NCBI GenBank assembly: GCA_033791605.1
Contig: JASJGJ010000015.1
Span: 1-14,146, forward strand
Direction: 5' to 3'
DNA: 14,146 nucleotides
Source: Porticoccus sp033791605
GTDB lineage: Bacteria; Pseudomonadota; Gammaproteobacteria; Pseudomonadales; Porticoccaceae
The notes below the pieces were generated by a model, which did no database searches, was not told where the DNA came from, and saw only the letters and a list, made by a program, of their open reading frames with translations. Within the stretch, counting starts at the first letter, position 1. Each line of letters starts with the position of its first letter. Shown here piece after piece: positions 1-6,479 of this stretch. The translations under genes and the position numbers were made by a program.

Positions 1-381
1 TCTGTATCAACATCAACAAGATATTTGAATTTCTAATACAGGGAAAGTACGCAAGAAGGATTTATCTAGATAATCACACTAAGAAAATGTGAAAACTACT
101 GAATGGATTATGCTCTCTTTTCGCCCGAAAAAGTCGCGTACCCGGGACACATAATATTGAAGAATGAGCGAAGGCTTAAAGCATTGCTCGAAATAAAATA
201 GAAACTACGAAGACTAACGCCAAAATTTTTTTCACTACAGCAATAACTAAAGCGTATCAATTTTTTGATAAGACCGTCGACTATGCCGGCCTATCAAGAG
301 AATGCCAGAATTAAATCCAGCATCCCCTTTTACAAACTAACATCTAGGCAAAAGTTCTGGTCATCAACCCTAAAAAGGGGC
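1..381. other. Intergenic region, no supported gene
   Basis: AT-rich stretch to the left of the typA stop codon. One plus-strand frame is open from the window edge to a TGA at 90-92 (29 codons ending in HTKKM). It could be the tail of a gene whose body lies outside the window, but it is short enough to be chance and I do not recognise it. Small inverted repeats are present: TATCAA/TTGATA at 255-270, and an 8-bp pair CCCCTTTT (324-331) / AAAAGGGG (373-380) just beyond the typA stop. Neither is followed by a T-run on the minus strand, so no clear typA terminator is visible. No tRNA or ncRNA was recognised. Confidence 0.5.
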
Positions 382-2190
382 TTATTTAGGCGCTCGCTTA
401 CGCTCGTTTTCAGTGAGCAGCTTTTTACGAAGGCGAATGCTCTCTGGCGTAACCTCTACCAGCTCATCCTCTTCAATAAACTCCAATGCTTGCTCCAAAG
501 TATGAGTGATTGGCGGAGACAGTGTTAATGCCTCATCAGTACCAGAGGCTCGCACATTGGTCAGCTGCTTACCTTTAGTGGGATTAACCGGCAAATCATT
601 ACTGCGTGAATGCAAGCCGACAATTTGACCCTCGTACACCTCGTTACCGGCACCTAGGAACAAACGGCCACGATCTTGTAGATTAAACAGGCCAAAGGCC
701 AGCGTTTTACCTTTCGTCATTGAAACCAGCACGCCGTTTTGGCGTTTGGCAACTTCGCCCAGCTTAACGGGACCATAATGATCAAAAATACTGGTCATAA
801 TGCCTGAACCACTGGTCATGGTCAGGAAATGAGAGCGAAAGCCGATTAAACCACGGGAAGGCGCCATAAACTCCAACCGAACACGGCCTTTGCCATCTGG
901 CTCCATATTTGTCAGCTCAGCTTTACGCAGGCCCAGCTCTTCCATGACTGACCCCTGATGCTGATCCTCAACATCAATCACCACTTGCTCAAAAGGCTCG
1001 TGACGCACACCATCCACTTCTTTTTGAATAACTTCAGGACGGGAAACGCCCAGCTCGAAACCTTCTCGACGCATACTTTCAATCAATACCGACAGGTGTA
1101 ATTCACCACGACCAGAAACAATAAACTTATCGGGACCATCGCCTTGCTGTACTCGCAAAGCAACATTGTGGATCAGCTCTTGATCGAGGCGATCCTTGAT
1201 ATTACGTGAGGTCACAAACTTGCCTTCCAATCCAGCAAATGGAGAGTTGTTCACTTGAAAAGTCATACTGACTGTTGGCTCATCAACACTCAAAGCAGGC
1301 AATGCTTCTGGGGTATCAGGGTGGCAAATAGTGTCAGAAATACCCAGCTTATCGACACCGGTAATACAAACGATATCGCCAGCTTCCGCATTTTCAACTG
1401 CCACACGCTCAAGACCGTCATAGCCCATTACCTGCAGAATTTTACCTTTACGCGTTTTACCCTCACGATCAACCACAACTACCTGCTCGTTGGGCTTCAT
1501 TCTTCCGCGCGCAATACGGCCAACCCCAATAACACCCACATAGCTACTGTAGTCCAATGCACTGATTTGCATTTGCAGCGGGCCTTCTGGATCCACATCT
1601 GGGGCTTTTACCTTATCCACAATCAACTGGAACAATGGAGTCATATCATCAGCCATTTCATCCGGCTCCATACCGGCAATACCATTCAAGGCTGAGGTAT
1701 AAATAACAGGGAAGTCCAATTGCTCATCGGTAGCTCCTAAGCTATCAAACAAATCAAACACCTGGTCCATTACCCAGTGAGGGCGGGCTCCGGGACGATC
1801 AATCTTGTTGACAACCAAAATGGGATTCAAGCCCTGCTCAAAAGCCTTTTGCGTCACAAACCGTGTTTGCGGCATGGGGCCATCAACAGCATCGACCAGC
1901 AACAGCACGCAATCCACCATAGAAAGTACCCGCTCAACTTCGCCACCAAAATCTGCGTGTCCAGGGGTATCCACAATATTGATCCGGTAGTCATGCCACA
2001 CAATCGCCGTGTTTTTGGCTAGAATGGTAATGCCACGCTCACGCTCCTGATCACTGGAGTCCATCACGCGCTCCGAACCCATACTTTTGCGGTCAAGAGT
2101 GCCGGATTGTTCTAGCAATTTATCGACTAGGGTTGTTTTACCATGGTCAACGTGGGCGATGATGGCGATATTACGAAGGTTTTCGATCAC
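382..2190 (-). CDS. typA: Ribosome-associated GTPase TypA/BipA
   Basis: Translational GTPase of the EF-G/LepA superfamily, 602 residues, the usual family length. It binds the 70S ribosome and is linked to 50S assembly and to cold and stress adaptation. The GTPase motifs are complete: AHVDHGKT at 12-19 (P-loop), RGITI at 52-56 (switch I threonine), DTPGH at 74-78 and NKID at 128-131, followed by EF-Tu domain 2-like, EF-G III/V-like and BipA-specific C-terminal regions (for example SRGLIGFRSHFLT and KGKQLTNVRASGTDE). The start is GTG at 2188-2190, chosen because MIENLRNIAIIAHVDHGKTT matches the family N-terminus. No strong Shine-Dalgarno sequence precedes it. It lies 99 bp downstream of thiI on the same strand; that gap could hold its own promoter, but I see no clear one. 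Identification is secure from the motifs and end-to-end similarity recalled from E. coli BipA. Confidence 0.97.
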   Translation of the reverse strand: MIENLRNIAIIAHVDHGKTTLVDKLLEQSGTLDRKSMGSERVMDSSDQERERGITILAKNTAIVWHDYRINIVDTPGHADFGGEVERVLSMVDCVLLLVDAVDGPMPQTRFVTQKAFEQGLNPILVVNKIDRPGARPHWVMDQVFDLFDSLGATDEQLDFPVIYTSALNGIAGMEPDEMADDMTPLFQLIVDKVKAPDVDPEGPLQMQISALDYSSYVGVIGVGRIARGRMKPNEQVVVVDREGKTRKGKILQVMGYDGLERVAVENAEAGDIVCITGVDKLGISDTICHPDTPEALPALSVDEPTVSMTFQVNNSPFAGLEGKFVTSRNIKDRLDQELIHNVALRVQQGDGPDKFIVSGRGELHLSVLIESMRREGFELGVSRPEVIQKEVDGVRHEPFEQVVIDVEDQHQGSVMEELGLRKAELTNMEPDGKGRVRLEFMAPSRGLIGFRSHFLTMTSGSGIMTSIFDHYGPVKLGEVAKRQNGVLVSMTKGKTLAFGLFNLQDRGRLFLGAGNEVYEGQIVGLHSRSNDLPVNPTKGKQLTNVRASGTDEALTLSPPITHTLEQALEFIEEDELVEVTPESIRLRKKLLTENERKRAPK

Positions 2191-2289
2191 AGGATTAGTC
2201 CGGAGTTGGTCAAAAGGCGGGCATTATACTGACCCAGCCTTCTAGGAGATAGCAAAATTATCGAAAATACAGGTGGTTAACGATTAATT

Positions 2290-3738
2290 TCAGGGCCGAT
2301 AGACCGCAACGTTATTAAAACCTTGGTCTACCAAGAGCTCAGCATGCAAACGACTCATCACCCCTTTGTCGCAATACAATAAATAGCGTGTATCTAAGTT
2401 TAATTCCTTAAAGCGATTTTGGAGCGTAAAGAAGGGTATTTCCTGTACCTGACTACCACTAAGCTTCAGCGGCCTTACAAACACCTCGTCCGGGTGACGA
2501 ATATCCAGAACAATGGCGTGAGGTTGTGGTATAGAAAATATCTCAACATCAGCTAGCGGCGTATCATCATCCATGACCTCATCAATAGTCTGAACCCGCT
2601 TATCGGCTAAAGCTCTTTCGAGCACCGCAAAATCGAAATTTCCTTCCTCTCTCGCCACCCGCTCTTCTTTCGCTCGAGTCGTCGGTTTCTTTGAAATAAC
2701 ACCACAATATTCAGGCATATTGGCGGCAAACTGCTCTGTACCAATTTTTCGTGCGACGTCAATGATATCATTTTTATCAAATGTGATCAGGGGTCGCAGC
2801 ACCAAAGTACTGGTTACTGAATCAATCACCGACAAATTAGCCAGTGTTTGACTCGATACCTGAGCAACACTTTCACCCGTCACCAACGCCTGCACTTCCA
2901 TTTCTTCTGCTATCTGTGTACCCGCACGAAGCATCATACGTTTTAGCACAACACCCATTTGGGAATTTTGAACATTACTAAGTATTTCGCCGATAACCTC
3001 ATCAAAAGGAACGGTAATAAACCTAACCTTATGCGAGCCGCTATACTTATTCCAGAGATAAAACGCCACCTCCTTCACACCGACTTCATGAGCTCTGCCG
3101 CCAAGATTAAAAAACAGAAAATGGGTACGCAACCCTCGCTTCATGGTGAGATAACTGGACACAGTGGAATCAAATCCACCCGAGATCAGAGATATAACGG
3201 AATCCTGGGTTCCCAGAGGAAAACCACCCAACCCTTGTGTCGTCTCTTCAATCACATAAAGCTGCTCTTGCCGTATTTCCAGCCTTACCGTCAGGTCAGG
3301 ATTCTTAAGTTTTACCCCCGACGCCAGAGATTGATGCAGCAAACCGCCCCCAACTTGACGCTCAACATCATGGGAGCTGAAGTCATGCTTCCCACTCCGT
3401 TTTACACGAAGCACAAATGTTTTACCTTCAAGCTTATCTCGCCAAACGGACAGTGTCTTTTCTAAAATATGATCAAAGTCGCCCATGGCAAAATGCTGCA
3501 CCTTGGAAAAATTCGCAATCCCCGGCGTACGACCCAAAATATCCGCAACTTGGTTCGTAAGATCAACATCATCGGGACCTTTAACTTCAATTTTATCCCA
3601 GTCACGATCAACAATAATCGGCTCATTCAAGGCGCGAAAAAGTCGTCGTAAATTATCGCGCAATTGACGGGTCATACGCTGTCGAACAGGTGCGCTTTTA
3701 ATGGTAATTTCAGGGAATAGTTTAATAACAAAATGCAT
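2290..3738 (-). CDS. thiI: tRNA 4-thiouridine synthase ThiI (with rhodanese domain)
   Basis: Cytoplasmic enzyme that adenylates U8 of tRNA and inserts sulfur delivered by IscS; in the long form it also supplies sulfur for thiazole synthesis of thiamin. The 482 residues equal the length of E. coli ThiI. Domains in order: N-terminal ferredoxin-like region (about 1-60), THUMP (about 60-165), PP-loop ATP pyrophosphatase with SGGFDST at 186-192, and C-terminal rhodanese domain (about 400-482). Cys345 in EYCGVISKKPT and Cys456 in YCDKGVMS correspond to the two E. coli cysteines (344 and 456) that form the disulfide and carry the persulfide, so the protein should be fully active. The rhodanese extension is found only in some bacteria, Gammaproteobacteria among them. 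The start ATG is at 3736-3738 without a strong Shine-Dalgarno sequence. It is divergent from glnA and precedes typA on the same strand. Confidence 0.97.
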   Translation of the reverse strand: MHFVIKLFPEITIKSAPVRQRMTRQLRDNLRRLFRALNEPIIVDRDWDKIEVKGPDDVDLTNQVADILGRTPGIANFSKVQHFAMGDFDHILEKTLSVWRDKLEGKTFVLRVKRSGKHDFSSHDVERQVGGGLLHQSLASGVKLKNPDLTVRLEIRQEQLYVIEETTQGLGGFPLGTQDSVISLISGGFDSTVSSYLTMKRGLRTHFLFFNLGGRAHEVGVKEVAFYLWNKYSGSHKVRFITVPFDEVIGEILSNVQNSQMGVVLKRMMLRAGTQIAEEMEVQALVTGESVAQVSSQTLANLSVIDSVTSTLVLRPLITFDKNDIIDVARKIGTEQFAANMPEYCGVISKKPTTRAKEERVAREEGNFDFAVLERALADKRVQTIDEVMDDDTPLADVEIFSIPQPHAIVLDIRHPDEVFVRPLKLSGSQVQEIPFFTLQNRFKELNLDTRYLLYCDKGVMSRLHAELLVDQGFNNVAVYRP

Positions 3739-3809
3739 GAAAACAGTCGCTTTTTAACAGGAAGGTGAAAAGCCGCCGATTATATTACAAATCGTGCAGC
3801 ATTCCGCGT

Positions 3810-3838
3810 ATTATAGGTTCCGCAAAAGTCGCACCATA
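3810..3838 (-). promoter_or_regulatory. Candidate sigma-70 promoter for thiI
   Basis: On the minus strand a perfect TATAAT hexamer occupies 3810-3815. The hexamer 17 bp upstream (TATGGT at 3833-3838) is a poor -35. A second perfect TATAAT lies at 3779-3784, also without a recognisable -35. Either could serve as the thiI -10. A GCACCA half-site (3831-3836), half of an NtrC box, overlaps the -35 position of the first candidate. The call rests on the -10 hexamer alone. Confidence 0.3.
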
Positions 3839-3856
3839 AAGAAGCAGTGCTTAGAT

Positions 3857-3871
3857 GCACCATTTTAGGGC
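3857..3871 (+). promoter_or_regulatory. NtrC-type enhancer box, degenerate (glnA distal)
   Basis: GCACCA-TTT-TAGGGC: one perfect half of the known NtrC dyad GCACCA-N3-TGGTGC and one poor half. It starts 21 bp, about two helical turns, before the start of the perfect box at 3878, which would place two NtrC dimers on the same DNA face. This mirrors the paired enhancer sites upstream of E. coli glnA. Confidence 0.55.
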
Positions 3872-3877
3872 TTCAAG

Positions 3878-3892
3878 GCACCAGATTGGTGC
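3878..3892 (+). promoter_or_regulatory. NtrC enhancer box, perfect dyad (glnA proximal)
   Basis: GCACCAGATTGGTGC is a perfect dyad matching the NtrC binding consensus GCACCA-N3-TGGTGC. Its centre is about 97 bp upstream of the start site predicted from the sigma-54 element at 3955-3972, a normal distance for NtrC activation by DNA looping. Phosphorylated NtrC, encoded downstream at 7564-8982, is the expected ligand. Confidence 0.82.
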
Positions 3893-3954
3893 GACATGGT
3901 TATTAAAAGTATCTTTACACAGCCGCAACCTGTTGAATTTACTCAATCGACAGT

Positions 3955-3972
3955 CTGGCATAGCTTTTGCTT
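3955..3972 (+). promoter_or_regulatory. Sigma-54 promoter of glnA (-24/-12)
   Basis: CTGGCATAGCTTTTGCTT fits the sigma-54 consensus TGGCAC-N5-TTGC. The invariant GG lies at 3957-3958 and the invariant GC at 3969-3970, with exactly 10 bases between them. Transcription is predicted to start near 3982, giving a leader of about 150 nt. The upstream NtrC boxes support the call. Confidence 0.85.
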
Positions 3973-3993
3973 TAAGTTTGCTATTAAAAGCTG

Positions 3994-4039
3994 GCCACTA
4001 GTTTGTTAAGACTCAGATAAGTCTTAACAAACTAGTGGC
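3994..4039. repeat. Perfect 20-bp inverted repeat in the glnA leader
   Basis: The left arm at 3994-4013 and right arm at 4020-4039 are exact reverse complements with a 6-base loop (CAGATA, 4014-4019). It begins about 12 nt after the predicted sigma-54 transcription start, so the RNA would carry a very stable hairpin close to its 5' end. The bases after the right arm (ATGTAGAGTTTTAT) do not start with a T-run, so it is a poor intrinsic terminator. It could be a 5' stabilising hairpin, an operator for an unknown dimeric regulator, or a copy of a dispersed palindromic element. The sequence alone does not decide. Confidence 0.9.
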
Positions 4040-4120
4040 ATGTAGAGTTTTATATCTCTCCCTACAAACCAGCCGACTTAACTTTAACTTCGATACTACA
4101 AATATTCGACATCCCTAATT

Positions 4121-4126
4121 GGAGGA
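4121..4126 (+). promoter_or_regulatory. glnA ribosome binding site
   Basis: GGAGGA four bases before the ATG at 4131. The TTG at 4119 is also in frame but overlaps this Shine-Dalgarno sequence, so the ATG is the real start. Confidence 0.9.
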
Positions 4127-4130
4127 GCCA

Positions 4131-5534
4131 ATGTCTAAGACCCTAACACTGCTCAAAGAAAGCGAAGCCCGCTGGGTTGATCTACGTTTTACCGATACAA
4201 GAGGCAAGGAACAACACGTTTCTATACCCATCGGCGAAGTTGGCGACGACTTCTTTGAAGAGGGAAAAATGTTTGATGGTTCTTCTATAGAAGGCTGGAA
4301 AGGCATTAATGAATCAGACATGATTTTATTGCCTGATGACAGCACAGCTGTCCTTGACCCATTCACAGACGAACCCACAGTTATCGTTCGTTGCGATATT
4401 ATCGAACCTGCCACCATGCAAGGTTATGAGCGTGATCCACGCTCAGTTGCAAAGCGTGCTGAAGAATTTCTCAAAACCACAGGCCTTGGTGATACGGCAT
4501 TTTTTGGCCCAGAGCCAGAATTTTTCGTATTTGATGACATAAAATGGGGCGCCGACATGAGCGGAGCCTTCTATAAAATTAATTCTGAAGAAGCCGCCTG
4601 GTCCTCTGGTGGCGACTATGCTGACGGCAACATGGGGCATCGCCCTGGGGTTAAAGGCGGCTACTTTCCAGTACCACCTGTCGACAGCTTACATGATCTC
4701 CGCGCTGCCATGTGTTCTGCCATGGAACAAATGGGCTTGGAAATCGAAGTACATCACCACGAAGTGGGCACTGCAGGTCAATGTGAAATCGGGGTGAAAT
4801 TCAATACCCTAGTAAACAAAGCCGACGAAGTTCAAATTCTCAAGTATTGTGTTCACAATGTTGCCCATGCTTATGGCAAAACCGCGACCTTCATGCCCAA
4901 GCCTATCGTTGGTGACAACGGTTCCGGCATGCACTGCCACCAATCTTTCTGGAAGGACGGCGAAAACACTTTCGCTGGTGACGGCTATGCAGGCCTGAGC
5001 GACACCGCTCTCTACTACATCGGCGGCATCATCAAGCACGCAAAAGCACTGAATGCTTTTGCTAATGCCTCGACTAACTCCTACAAGCGTCTGATCCCTG
5101 GCTTTGAGGCACCAGTAATGCTGGCTTACTCTGCACGCAATCGCTCAGCATCCCTGCGGATTCCTTATGTAGCATCACCCAAAGGAAAACGTGTTGAAAT
5201 ACGCTTCGGCGATCCCACGGCAAACCCTTACCTGATGTTTGCTGCCATGCTGATGGCCGGTATCGATGGCGTCCAGAACAAGATTCATCCTGGTGACCCT
5301 GCAGATAAAGATCTATACGACTTACCTGCTGAAGAAGCCGCAGCTATTCCGCAAGTTGCTGGCAGCTTACGTGAAGCGCTGGAATGCTTGGATGGAGATC
5401 GTGAATTCCTGACAGCTGGCGGCGTTTTCTCTGATGACATGATCGATGCATATATTGAGCTGAAAATGCAAGAAGTTTACCGTGTTGAGCACACCACTCA
5501 CCCCGTCGAGTTCGATATGTACTACTCTGTATAA
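4131..5534 (+). CDS. glnA: Glutamine synthetase, type I (GlnA)
   Basis: Cytoplasmic dodecamer that makes glutamine from glutamate, ammonia and ATP, the entry point of nitrogen assimilation. The protein has 467 residues (E. coli 469). The N-terminal beta-grasp domain includes the loop MFDGSSIEGW at 47-56. The catalytic domain has GPEPEFFVF at 126-134, the metal-binding helix and loop EVHHHEVGTAGQCEIG at 206-221, GSGMHCHQS at 264-272 (ATP and metal site), the NRSASLRIP segment at 337-345 and EIRFGDPTANPYL at 356-368. Tyr396 in DKDLYDLP is the site adenylylated by GlnE, marking it as the GSI-beta type controlled by covalent modification. The start ATG at 4131 follows a strong GGAGGA. Expression is very likely driven by NtrC and sigma-54 from the element at 3955-3972 and ended by the terminator at 5553-5590. 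Confidence 0.99.
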   Translation: MSKTLTLLKESEARWVDLRFTDTRGKEQHVSIPIGEVGDDFFEEGKMFDGSSIEGWKGINESDMILLPDDSTAVLDPFTDEPTVIVRCDIIEPATMQGYERDPRSVAKRAEEFLKTTGLGDTAFFGPEPEFFVFDDIKWGADMSGAFYKINSEEAAWSSGGDYADGNMGHRPGVKGGYFPVPPVDSLHDLRAAMCSAMEQMGLEIEVHHHEVGTAGQCEIGVKFNTLVNKADEVQILKYCVHNVAHAYGKTATFMPKPIVGDNGSGMHCHQSFWKDGENTFAGDGYAGLSDTALYYIGGIIKHAKALNAFANASTNSYKRLIPGFEAPVMLAYSARNRSASLRIPYVASPKGKRVEIRFGDPTANPYLMFAAMLMAGIDGVQNKIHPGDPADKDLYDLPAEEAAAIPQVAGSLREALECLDGDREFLTAGGVFSDDMIDAYIELKMQEVYRVEHTTHPVEFDMYYSV

Positions 5535-5552
5535 GAGTTAACTTTTTCGAAC

Positions 5553-5590
5553 AAAAAAGGCTGTGAAAGTAATTTCACAGCCTTTTTTTT
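5553..5590 (+). terminator. Intrinsic terminator of glnA
   Basis: A perfect 10-bp stem (GGCTGTGAAA at 5559-5568, TTTCACAGCC at 5573-5582) with a GTAA loop is followed by eight T residues and preceded by an A-run. It lies 18 bp after the glnA stop and should separate glnA from the genes to the right. Confidence 0.95.
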
Positions 5591-5725
5591 ACCCCCTATG
5601 CCTAGAGCTATACCTTGAAATAAACAAGCCTAATAAAAAAACCCGTTTGCCATATGGAATAACAAGCTTTTTCTTTGGTCTAATTAAAGCTAATCTTAAG
5701 CTAGTAACACTAAAACAGACACCTT

Positions 5726-5730
5726 GGAGA
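5726..5730 (+). promoter_or_regulatory. Ribosome binding site deciding the DUF4124 gene start
   Basis: GGAGA lies 2 bases before ATG 5733 and 8 bases before GTG 5739. By spacing the GTG fits better, while by codon the ATG is the usual choice. The TTG at 5724 overlaps the site and is not a plausible start. Confidence 0.5.
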
Positions 5731-5732
5731 AC

Positions 5733-6275
5733 ATGGCCGTGATTAAAAGAACCCAGCTACTTTGCGCCCTGCTCAGTGTAAGCATAGCCTGTTATGCCAC
5801 AGCGGAGGTTTACCGGGTGATCAATGAGAACGGCACTGTCACCTATACCGACAACCCACCTGCCGGGGATCCCTCAGTTGAATCGGTAGATTTACCCACT
5901 ATCAACACCCAACCCGCACCGACTATTTCAACAGCGGCAAAAAAAACAACGACCGGAGAAGAGCAAACAGGCTATCAAAAAATTGCCATTCTAACCCCCT
6001 CTCAAGGCGCCACAATCCCCCCTGGGCATCAAGAGGTCACCGTGCAAATAGCTCTAACACCAGCATTGCAAACTGGCCACTTTGTTCAACTTTTGTTTAA
6101 CGGGCAAGACTACGGCCCTCCATCGCTCTCAACCACCTTTCATGTAGGTTCGCTGGTTCGTGGAGAACACAGTATCAAGGCCCATATTTTGGACAGTAAA
6201 AACAATCTTATTGGACAATCTAACAGCATCACCATTTACGTTAAACGCCACTCAATCAAGCACAATGCAAACTAA
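5733..6275 (+). CDS. Secreted DUF4124 domain protein with C-terminal Ig-like region
   Basis: A protein of 180 residues from ATG 5733, or 178 if GTG 5739 is used. The N-terminus has a basic start and hydrophobic core followed by CYATA-EVYR, predicting signal peptidase I cleavage near residue 24 and a periplasmic location. Cys20 is not in a good lipobox. Residues about 25-55 (EVYRVINENGTVTYTDNPP) carry the DUF4124 signature, in which a short beta unit precedes a YTDNPP-like turn. A Thr/Pro/Ala-rich linker (about 56-80) leads to a beta-rich segment (about 83-170, IAILTPSQGATIPPGHQEVTV to SNSITIYVKR) that looks like an Ig/Fn3-type fold. Function is not known. DUF4124 genes are common near glnA-ntrBC in marine Gammaproteobacteria, as I recall. 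It sits between two terminators, so it is probably transcribed on its own from a promoter in 5591-5732 that I could not define. Confidence 0.85.
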   Translation: MAVIKRTQLLCALLSVSIACYATAEVYRVINENGTVTYTDNPPAGDPSVESVDLPTINTQPAPTISTAAKKTTTGEEQTGYQKIAILTPSQGATIPPGHQEVTVQIALTPALQTGHFVQLLFNGQDYGPPSLSTTFHVGSLVRGEHSIKAHILDSKNNLIGQSNSITIYVKRHSIKHNAN

Positions 6276-6288
6276 CCCTCCCCCATCA

Positions 6289-6303
6289 GCACCATATTGG
6301 TGC
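6289..6303 (+). promoter_or_regulatory. NtrC enhancer box upstream of ntrBC, perfect dyad
   Basis: GCACCATATTGGTGC is a perfect GCACCA-N3-TGGTGC dyad starting 13 bp after the DUF4124 gene stop. It is centred about 106 bp upstream of the start predicted from the sigma-54 element at 6375-6392, nearly the same geometry as at glnA. Confidence 0.82.
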
Positions 6304-6335
6304 AACCTAGAAATACTTCTACTAAACTCATAGGC

Positions 6336-6361
6336 AAAGCTCCCTAAAGACGGGGCTTTTC
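6336..6361 (+). terminator. Probable terminator of the DUF4124 gene
   Basis: AAAGCTCC (6336-6343) pairs with GGGGCTTT (6352-6359) through eight pairs including one G-U, with an 8-base loop and only a short TTTTC tail. It lies between the NtrC box and the sigma-54 element. The weak T-run keeps confidence moderate. Confidence 0.5.
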
Positions 6362-6374
6362 ATCCCCAAAAAAA

Positions 6375-6392
6375 CTGGCCTATAAATTGCTT
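6375..6392 (+). promoter_or_regulatory. Probable sigma-54 promoter of ntrBC (-24/-12)
   Basis: CTGGCCTATAAATTGCTT has the invariant GG at 6377-6378 and GC at 6389-6390 with 10 bases between. The -24 hexamer TGGCCT departs from TGGCAC in the last two bases. The start would be near 6402, giving a leader of about 78 nt to ntrB. The perfect NtrC box upstream raises confidence. Confidence 0.72.
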
Positions 6393-6479
6393 GCACTAAA
6401 ATATAGGTTAATTGCAGGTAAACTTAGTAACACAGAACCATAACGGGGCATAACCTGAACAGGGCTGGCTAACAACTCC

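Larger units (their letters stand above)
3739..4130. other. Divergent thiI-glnA control region
   Basis: Non-coding 392 bp between the divergent starts of thiI and glnA. From left to right it holds -10-like TATAAT hexamers reading toward thiI, two NtrC-type boxes, a sigma-54 -24/-12 element reading toward glnA, a 46-bp perfect-arm inverted repeat and the glnA ribosome binding site, each listed separately. No convincing coding frame was seen here; the longest open stretch is a shadow of the antisense strand of glnA. Confidence 0.8.

Noticed and set aside
3..92. Open frame from the left edge ending in TGA, possible C-terminus of an upstream gene
   Set aside because: Only 29 codons in AT-rich sequence and no recognisable protein family; mentioned in the intergenic entry but not called as a gene.
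324..380. CCCCTTTT/AAAAGGGG inverted repeat downstream of typA as a terminator
   Set aside because: Arms are 41 bases apart and no T-run follows on the minus strand.
1255..1695. 146-codon plus-strand open frame inside typA
   Set aside because: Antisense shadow of typA; no ribosome binding site and no recognisable protein.
2959..3465. 168-codon plus-strand open frame inside thiI
   Set aside because: Antisense shadow of a strongly conserved gene; composition is not protein-like.
4119..4130. Upstream TTG start for glnA
   Set aside because: It overlaps the Shine-Dalgarno sequence GGAGGA; ATG 4131 gives the normal family N-terminus.
5664..5702. Three AAGCT repeats upstream of the DUF4124 gene, the last two 11 bp apart
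   Set aside because: Five-base repeats in AT-rich spacer are expected by chance and match no operator I know.
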